From contig CANFLJ010000037.1 in assembly GCA_947447815.1 (NCBI GenBank), positions 1-10,231 on the forward strand: a DNA stretch of 10,231 nucleotides, written 5' to 3'. Positions 6,245 through 10,231 of the stretch are shown piece after piece. Positions within the stretch are counted from its first letter, which is position 1. Each line of letters opens with the position of its first letter. The notes beneath the pieces were generated by a model. It was not told the DNA's origin. It saw nothing but the letters and a program-made list of their open reading frames with translations, and ran no database searches. The stretch comes from Chitinophagaceae bacterium (lineage in GTDB: Bacteria; Bacteroidota; Bacteroidia; Chitinophagales; Chitinophagaceae). A program made the translations under genes and the position numbers.

Positions 6245-7444
6245 ATGATAAATGCGTCTGCAGAAAAACGTACAGCAAGCTTAACACTCATTAAGTGGCT
6301 TACCTTTTTAATGTTTATGATGTTTGCAATGACCACCGATTCCGTGGGCGTTATTATTCCCGAAATCATGAAGCAATACAAGCTTAGCATGACCTCGGCG
6401 GGCATGTTTCATTATGGCCCCATGATTGCTATTGCACTCTCCGGGATGTTCCTTGGTTTTCTAGCAGATAAGCTCGGCAGAAAGAAAGCAATTATTATTG
6501 GACTTGCTTTATTTGCCGCAAATTCTTACCTGTTTTTAGCAGGCAGTACCTTCTATTTCTTCTTCACTTTACTCACCATTTCGGGGGTAGCTATTGGTAT
6601 ATTTAAAACGGGTGCGCTGGCCTTGATAGGCGATATTACTCAATCGCCAAAAGAGCATACCACTACCATGAATGCAGTAGAAGGTTTCTTTGGAGTAGGC
6701 GCTATTGTCGGCCCCTTTATTGTTGCTTATTTACTAAAACAGGGTACCGACTGGAAGTGGCTTTATATCATTGCTGCATCGCTTTGTATTGTGCTTATCA
6801 GCATTGCCCTGCTGGTAAAATATCCTACTTCTTCCAAACAGAATACAGAATCTATCGATATAAAAAGTACGTTCGCTTTGCTAAAGAATCCTTTTGCAGT
6901 GGGCTTTTCCATGGCAGCATTTATGTATGTTGCGGTAGAGTGTTCTATCTATGTATGGATGCCTACGCTGATAGCTACTTATAAAGGGGATGCAGTTTTC
7001 TTTTCTACCTATGCACTTTCTATCTTCTTTATTTTACGCGCAGGTGGCCGTTTTCTGGGTGCATGGATTTTGTCTAAATACAACTGGTCGGTGGTGCTGA
7101 CTATCTTTAGTTTATTCATTTTTATCTGCTTCCTTGGTAGTGTGGTAGGAGGTGTAAATTATGCCGTATTTCTCTTGCCTTTATCGGGCCTGTTTATGTC
7201 GCTTATATATCCCACTATCAACTCTAAGGGCATCAGTTGTTTTCCTAAAAACCAACATGGTTCTGTAGCGGGTATTATCTTGTTTTTTACCGCAGCAGGA
7301 GCAGCATTGGGGCCATTGGCAATAGGTGCCGTAAGCGATATATTTAACCATAGCGCCGCAGCAGGTTTTGTGCTGGCTACCATCTTTGCCGGATGTTTGT
7401 TTGCTGGCTTTTTATACAACTGGAAATATAAACTTGCAGCGTAA
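6245..7444 (+). CDS. MFS transporter, probable inner-membrane sugar importer
   Basis: This 399-residue hydrophobic protein has about 12 membrane segments. The MFS motif A, GFLADKLGRKK, lies between segments 2 and 3 (about 71-81), and the related GAVSDIF lies in the second half. TDSVGVIIPEI at 31-41 gives a charged residue in or near segment 1, as in proton symporters. The second-half stretch from FMSLIYPTINS to AALGPLAIGAVSD somewhat recalls the fucose/glucose symporter group, but I would not assign it there. It starts 12 bases after the phosphorylase stop codon and ends the operon. By context it brings the sugar delivered by the TonB receptor into the cytoplasm, like SuxC in Xanthomonas. The substrate is not shown by sequence. 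Confidence 0.88.
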   Translation: MINASAEKRTASLTLIKWLTFLMFMMFAMTTDSVGVIIPEIMKQYKLSMTSAGMFHYGPMIAIALSGMFLGFLADKLGRKKAIIIGLALFAANSYLFLAGSTFYFFFTLLTISGVAIGIFKTGALALIGDITQSPKEHTTTMNAVEGFFGVGAIVGPFIVAYLLKQGTDWKWLYIIAASLCIVLISIALLVKYPTSSKQNTESIDIKSTFALLKNPFAVGFSMAAFMYVAVECSIYVWMPTLIATYKGDAVFFSTYALSIFFILRAGGRFLGAWILSKYNWSVVLTIFSLFIFICFLGSVVGGVNYAVFLLPLSGLFMSLIYPTINSKGISCFPKNQHGSVAGIILFFTAAGAALGPLAIGAVSDIFNHSAAAGFVLATIFAGCLFAGFLYNWKYKLAA

Positions 7445-7529
7445 AAAGTGGTAGGTATTAAACTTGTATAATTACAATACGCTTAGTCTGTTTGTTGCTA
7501 ATTGTATTGCAAATGCAACTAAAATGTCA

Positions 7530-8234
7530 TTAAGCCTGCATTAAAAATATCACTAACTGTTTGTGTAAATCGGGCACTTGCTTTTTCCACTCTTTAGCGG
7601 CTTTCGTTTTGATAAATTCCTGAGGGGCAGTAATGTTTGATGCTATACAAATACGGGTATCGGGATGGCAGCATTCCAGCATTTCTTTTAGCATTGGATT
7701 ATTCCGATAGGGCGTTTCGATAAATAGCTGGGTACAATTATTTTTAGCAGAATATGCTTCCAGTTCCTTTAATGCTTTTCTGCGTTCCAGATTATCAATA
7801 GGGAGGTATCCATTGAATTGAAACTTTTGCCCGTTCATACCACTTGCCATCAAAGCCAGCAGAATAGAGTTGGGACCAACCAATGGTTTTACGGTAGCAT
7901 TCAGTTCTTGAGCAGCTTCAATCAATATCTGACCAGGATCTGCAATGCCAGGGCAACCACTTTCGCTTAGGATACCGATGTTTTTACCTTGCTTTAACCG
8001 ATCGGTAAATTGTTTCTTGATACCTTCTTCTGCTTTATGAATAGCAAACCATTCCTGATCGTCGATAATGGTTTCCTTTCTGATTTTTTTTATAAAGCGT
8101 CTTGCGGTACGTTCGTTTTCTACAAAGAATACCGAGCAATTTGCAATTGCATCGGATATATAGGCAGGAATAGTTTCTACTGCATCTTCGTATAAAAAAA
8201 CGGGAATAAGAATAACCTGTCCTAGAGCTGCCAT
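7530..8234 (-). CDS. RsmI-like SAM-dependent methyltransferase (tetrapyrrole-methylase fold)
   Basis: This 234-residue protein belongs to the family of 16S rRNA (cytidine-1402 2'-O)-methyltransferase. It has ILSESGCPGIADPG at 88-101 (RsmI has SDAGTPLISDPG here), LVGPNSILLALMASGM (118-133), FNGYLPID (140-147) and FIETPYRNN (171-179). It resembles the shorter second paralog found in many Bacteroidota rather than canonical RsmI, and it lacks the C-terminal extension of the E. coli protein (286 residues). Its target is therefore uncertain. I chose the ATG at 8234-8232 because it gives MAALGQVILIPV, the usual beginning, and overlaps the upstream stop codon as TAATG. A longer reading from 8336 would add 34 basic and cysteine-rich residues encoded within the neighbouring gene. 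Translation is probably coupled to the EI24 gene. Confidence 0.88.
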   Translation of the reverse strand: MAALGQVILIPVFLYEDAVETIPAYISDAIANCSVFFVENERTARRFIKKIRKETIIDDQEWFAIHKAEEGIKKQFTDRLKQGKNIGILSESGCPGIADPGQILIEAAQELNATVKPLVGPNSILLALMASGMNGQKFQFNGYLPIDNLERRKALKELEAYSAKNNCTQLFIETPYRNNPMLKEMLECCHPDTRICIASNITAPQEFIKTKAAKEWKKQVPDLHKQLVIFLMQA

Positions 8235-9025
8235 TATGAAAATATTTCTGATTCTTTTGTGTTTGTTGTGTCTCCGTTTATTGCTACAATACTTAATGTA
8301 GCAGCAATTACAGAATATGCTGGTGCCAATACCCATCCTACAAATGGCAGTAAATGCATGATGTAAAACACCATTCCATTGCCCAATGCAAGTCCTTTAT
8401 GACGGCCAATAAAGAATATACTTTCGGCGGTATTTTTATTATTTCTTTTCATACTATAATCCACCATGGAAAAGCCATAGTAGTAGCACTCTATAAGTAA
8501 TGCTAATAGTGGAGCACCCCAACCTAATAGGGGAATCAGACAGAAGAAGATAATTGCTACAAGGTAAACAGTTTGCCATACAGAATTTCTGGCGGCAATC
8601 CAGATACCTCTGAAAATATCTTCGAGTAAAAGTTTAAAGCTAAATGGCAAATCCTCGTTGTTTAAAATAGCGGCTGTCTTTTCGCTTAAGTATGCAAAGA
8701 TGGGGGAGCCAATTATCAGGAAGAAGAACTTAAATAAGGCATAGTATAGCTGCATGATAATTACCCAGAGTATCAAACTACTCATAGTAGTAATAAAGCC
8801 TAACAGACCTACTTCTTCTTTCTTGATCCAGTTGTTTAATCCTGTCTTTTGATTCAGCCATTCAAAAAAATTGTTAGAAGTATGCGCAAAGAAATACATA
8901 CTGATCATAAACATTAATGCATAAAGAATACCAGGCAATAGAATCCACTTCCATAGTCGGTGTTGCTTTATCAGATCGTGTGCACGACCATAAGCCTGTA
9001 TTGATATAATAATTTCTTTGAGCAT
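8234..9025 (-). CDS. EI24 / CysZ-like integral membrane protein
   Basis: This 263-residue protein has several hydrophobic segments: about 27-47, 73-108 (containing FLIIGSPIFAYLSEK, a hallmark of EI24-domain proteins), 147-188 and 215-250. The conserved FIGRHKGLALGNGMVFY follows the short charged stretch near 191-200. The EI24 family includes E. coli CysZ, a sulfate permease, but most Bacteroidota members have no tested role. I see no cysteine or sulfate gene nearby to support sulfate transport. The gene is first in a two-gene operon. Its stop codon overlaps the start of the RsmI-like gene by one base, and a good -7 element lies at 9048-9055. Confidence 0.87.
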   Translation of the reverse strand: MLKEIIISIQAYGRAHDLIKQHRLWKWILLPGILYALMFMISMYFFAHTSNNFFEWLNQKTGLNNWIKKEEVGLLGFITTMSSLILWVIIMQLYYALFKFFFLIIGSPIFAYLSEKTAAILNNEDLPFSFKLLLEDIFRGIWIAARNSVWQTVYLVAIIFFCLIPLLGWGAPLLALLIECYYYGFSMVDYSMKRNNKNTAESIFFIGRHKGLALGNGMVFYIMHLLPFVGWVLAPAYSVIAATLSIVAINGDTTNTKESEIFS

Positions 9026-9047
9026 TTGAATCTTTAGTTGTCGGGCG

Positions 9048-9055
9048 CAAAAGTA
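9048..9055 (-). promoter_or_regulatory. Predicted -7 promoter element of the EI24 - methyltransferase operon
   Basis: On the minus strand this reads TACTTTTG, an exact match to the Bacteroidota -7 consensus TAnnTTTG, 22 bases upstream of the EI24 start codon. No clear -33 TTTG was found at the usual distance. The leader would be about 15-20 bases. Confidence 0.5.
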
Positions 9056-9101
9056 TTCTATTTAATGGATTAAATGCAGTAGATGGGAGACAGGAGGAAT
9101 A

Positions 9102-9135
9102 AGACTGTAGAATACAGGGATTCAGAGTACAGAAT
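9102..9135. repeat. Short dispersed repeat, copy 2
   Basis: AGACTG, GAATACAG (9110-9117), GATTCAG and GAGTACAG (9125-9132) recur in the same order as at 121-153, with small differences. CTGTA-GAA-TACAG at 9105-9117 can form a 5-bp hairpin. The copy lies in the 167-base gap between the acyl-CoA synthetase and EI24 genes, where I see nothing else except the -7 element at 9048-9055. No convincing terminator of the synthetase gene was found in this gap. Confidence 0.5.
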
Positions 9136-9192
9136 ATTTGTTTAATTTCTGCTTAGCTAATTCATCAAATTACTTTTATTGTAGAAAGGATA

Positions 9193-10231
9193 TTACTGAT
9201 ACATACTTTCTATTTGTTGCTCAAACTTATTTAATAGTACTTTTCTTTTCAGGCTTAATTTGGGGGTCATTTCGCCTCCTTCTATGCTCCATTCTGTAGC
9301 TAATAATACAAACTTTTTAATCTGTTCTACATTATTGAAACCTGTATTTATTTCCTGAATGATGCGGTTATATTTTTCTATAACTGCTGGATGATTCATC
9401 ATTTCTTCTTCTGAATTAATGACAATATTTTTATGGTGTAACCAGCTTTTCAGAATAGGAAAAGCAGGAACAATCAGTGCACTTACAAATTTACGATCAG
9501 CACCTATTACCATTATCTGTTCTATAAAAGCATGTTCTTTAAACTTGTTTTCTATTGGTTGAGGCGCTATGTATTTACCGCCACTGGTTTTGAATAGTTC
9601 TTTCTTTCTATCCGTTATTTTCAGGTACTTATTATCAATCCATTCTCCTATATCACCAGTGTGTAACCAGCCATCAATAATTGTTTCAGCAGTCCACTCA
9701 GGATGTTTGTAGTAACCTGCCATAACCGTTGTTCCTTTTACACATATTTCGCCATCATCTTGCAGCTTTACTTCTATTCCATTTATTACTTCTCCTACTG
9801 TGCCTAGTTTATTATGTTCTTTAGCTCTTCGGTTTACTGATATTACAGGGCTATTTTCGGTAGGGCCATAACCTTCGTATACGGGTATGCCAGCGGCGTT
9901 GAATATTCTCAATAAATTTACAGGACATGCAGCACCTCCAGTAACAATAAACTCAATGTTTCCGCCCAGTGCAGCCCTCCATTTACTAAAGACTATTTTT
10001 CTTGCCAGCCAAAGTTGTGTAGTATAAAAGATGTTTTTGTTGGTAACATCATACCGCTTTCCGAGATTTAACGCCCAGAAGAATAGGGCTCTTTTTAGGC
10101 CACCTAATTCATCTGCTTTGGTCATTATTTTTTCGTACACTTTCTCCAGTAAACGGGGTACGGTGGTAAATCCATTGGGTTTTATTTCTCTTAGATTATC
10201 ACCAATAGTTTCCATGGTTTCGGCATAATAA
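9193..10231 (-). CDS. Long-chain fatty acyl-CoA synthetase (AMP-forming), C-terminal part
   Basis: This is the C-terminal part, about 345 residues, of an acyl-adenylate-forming enzyme. It activates fatty acids with ATP and CoA for lipid synthesis or beta-oxidation. Visible motifs are IKPNGFTTVPRLLEKVYEK, FIVTGGAACP, the adenylate-binding VYEGYGPTENSP, GWLHTGDIG with the ATP-ribose-binding Asp, and LKITDRKKELFKTSGGKYIAP, which holds the hinge and the start of the C-terminal domain with its catalytic-Lys region. The protein ends KRKVLLNKFEQQIESMYQ. The frame stays open to the window edge and reads YYAET before the Met at 10215, so that Met is internal. The missing N-terminal part (probably some 250 residues, including the P-loop) lies outside. 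The likely family is FAA1/FadD15 type (COG1022). Confidence 0.92.
   Translation of the reverse strand, partial: YYAETMETIGDNLREIKPNGFTTVPRLLEKVYEKIMTKADELGGLKRALFFWALNLGKRYDVTNKNIFYTTQLWLARKIVFSKWRAALGGNIEFIVTGGAACPVNLLRIFNAAGIPVYEGYGPTENSPVISVNRRAKEHNKLGTVGEVINGIEVKLQDDGEICVKGTTVMAGYYKHPEWTAETIIDGWLHTGDIGEWIDNKYLKITDRKKELFKTSGGKYIAPQPIENKFKEHAFIEQIMVIGADRKFVSALIVPAFPILKSWLHHKNIVINSEEEMMNHPAVIEKYNRIIQEINTGFNNVEQIKKFVLLATEWSIEGGEMTPKLSLKRKVLLNKFEQQIESMYQ

Noticed and set aside
7445..7529. Possible bidirectional terminator between the convergent MFS and RsmI-like genes
   Set aside because: Only short matches (CAATAC/GTATTG, GTTGC/GCAAC) with long loops and no T-run were seen, which is too weak to call.
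8235..8336. N-terminal extension of the RsmI-like protein starting at 8336
   Set aside because: The added 34 residues lie wholly inside the EI24 gene in another frame, are basic and Cys-rich, and do not resemble RsmI. The ATG at 8234 gives the normal start and a TAATG coupling.
10213..10215. Met as the start of the acyl-CoA synthetase
   Set aside because: The frame stays open upstream with YYAET and the protein lacks its N-terminal half, so this Met is internal and the gene runs off the window.

Overview
The window looks like a chromosomal segment of a low-GC Bacteroidota bacterium, probably from or near the Chitinophagaceae. The grounds are a 5S rRNA tail of Bacteroidota type, a TonB-dependent receptor with an N-terminal carboxypeptidase-regulatory-like domain, Bacteroidota -7 promoter elements (TAnnTTTG), weak Shine-Dalgarno sequences, and the short RsmI-like methyltransferase and EI24 protein common in that phylum. 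The genus call is an inference. No mobile element, CRISPR array, prophage gene or tRNA was seen.

Layout. (1) Positions 1-95 hold the 3' end of a 5S rRNA gene and a strong intrinsic terminator, so an rRNA operon ends here. (2) Positions 205-7444 form a compact sugar-use locus. A LacI-type regulator (- strand) diverges from a rightward series: TonB-dependent outer-membrane receptor, P-loop kinase of the uridine kinase/PRK type, GH13_18 sucrose (6-phosphate) phosphorylase, and MFS transporter. The divergent promoter region holds a 36-bp near-perfect palindrome made of LacI-family boxes. A hairpin separates the receptor from the tightly packed kinase-phosphorylase-MFS genes. (3) Positions 7530-9025 (- strand) carry an EI24/CysZ-like membrane protein gene and an RsmI-like methyltransferase gene that overlap as TAATG. 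(4) Positions 9193-10231 (- strand) carry the C-terminal part of a long-chain acyl-CoA synthetase that runs off the window.

How the genes work together (inference). The sugar locus reads as a complete route from outside to cytoplasm. The receptor takes a sucrose-like alpha-glucoside across the outer membrane and the MFS protein takes it across the inner membrane. The GH13_18 enzyme then splits it with phosphate to glucose 1-phosphate plus the acceptor. The acceptor loop of the phosphorylase carries His and Arg where plain sucrose phosphorylase has Tyr and Asn, resembling sucrose 6F-phosphate phosphorylases. The kinase next to it is therefore a good candidate to make the phosphorylated substrate, or to phosphorylate released fructose. 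The arrangement parallels the Xanthomonas SUX locus (LacI regulator, TonB receptor, MFS transporter, amylosucrase), with kinase plus phosphorylase replacing amylosucrase and with no SusD. This pairing is the most interesting item in the window; the other regions look ordinary.
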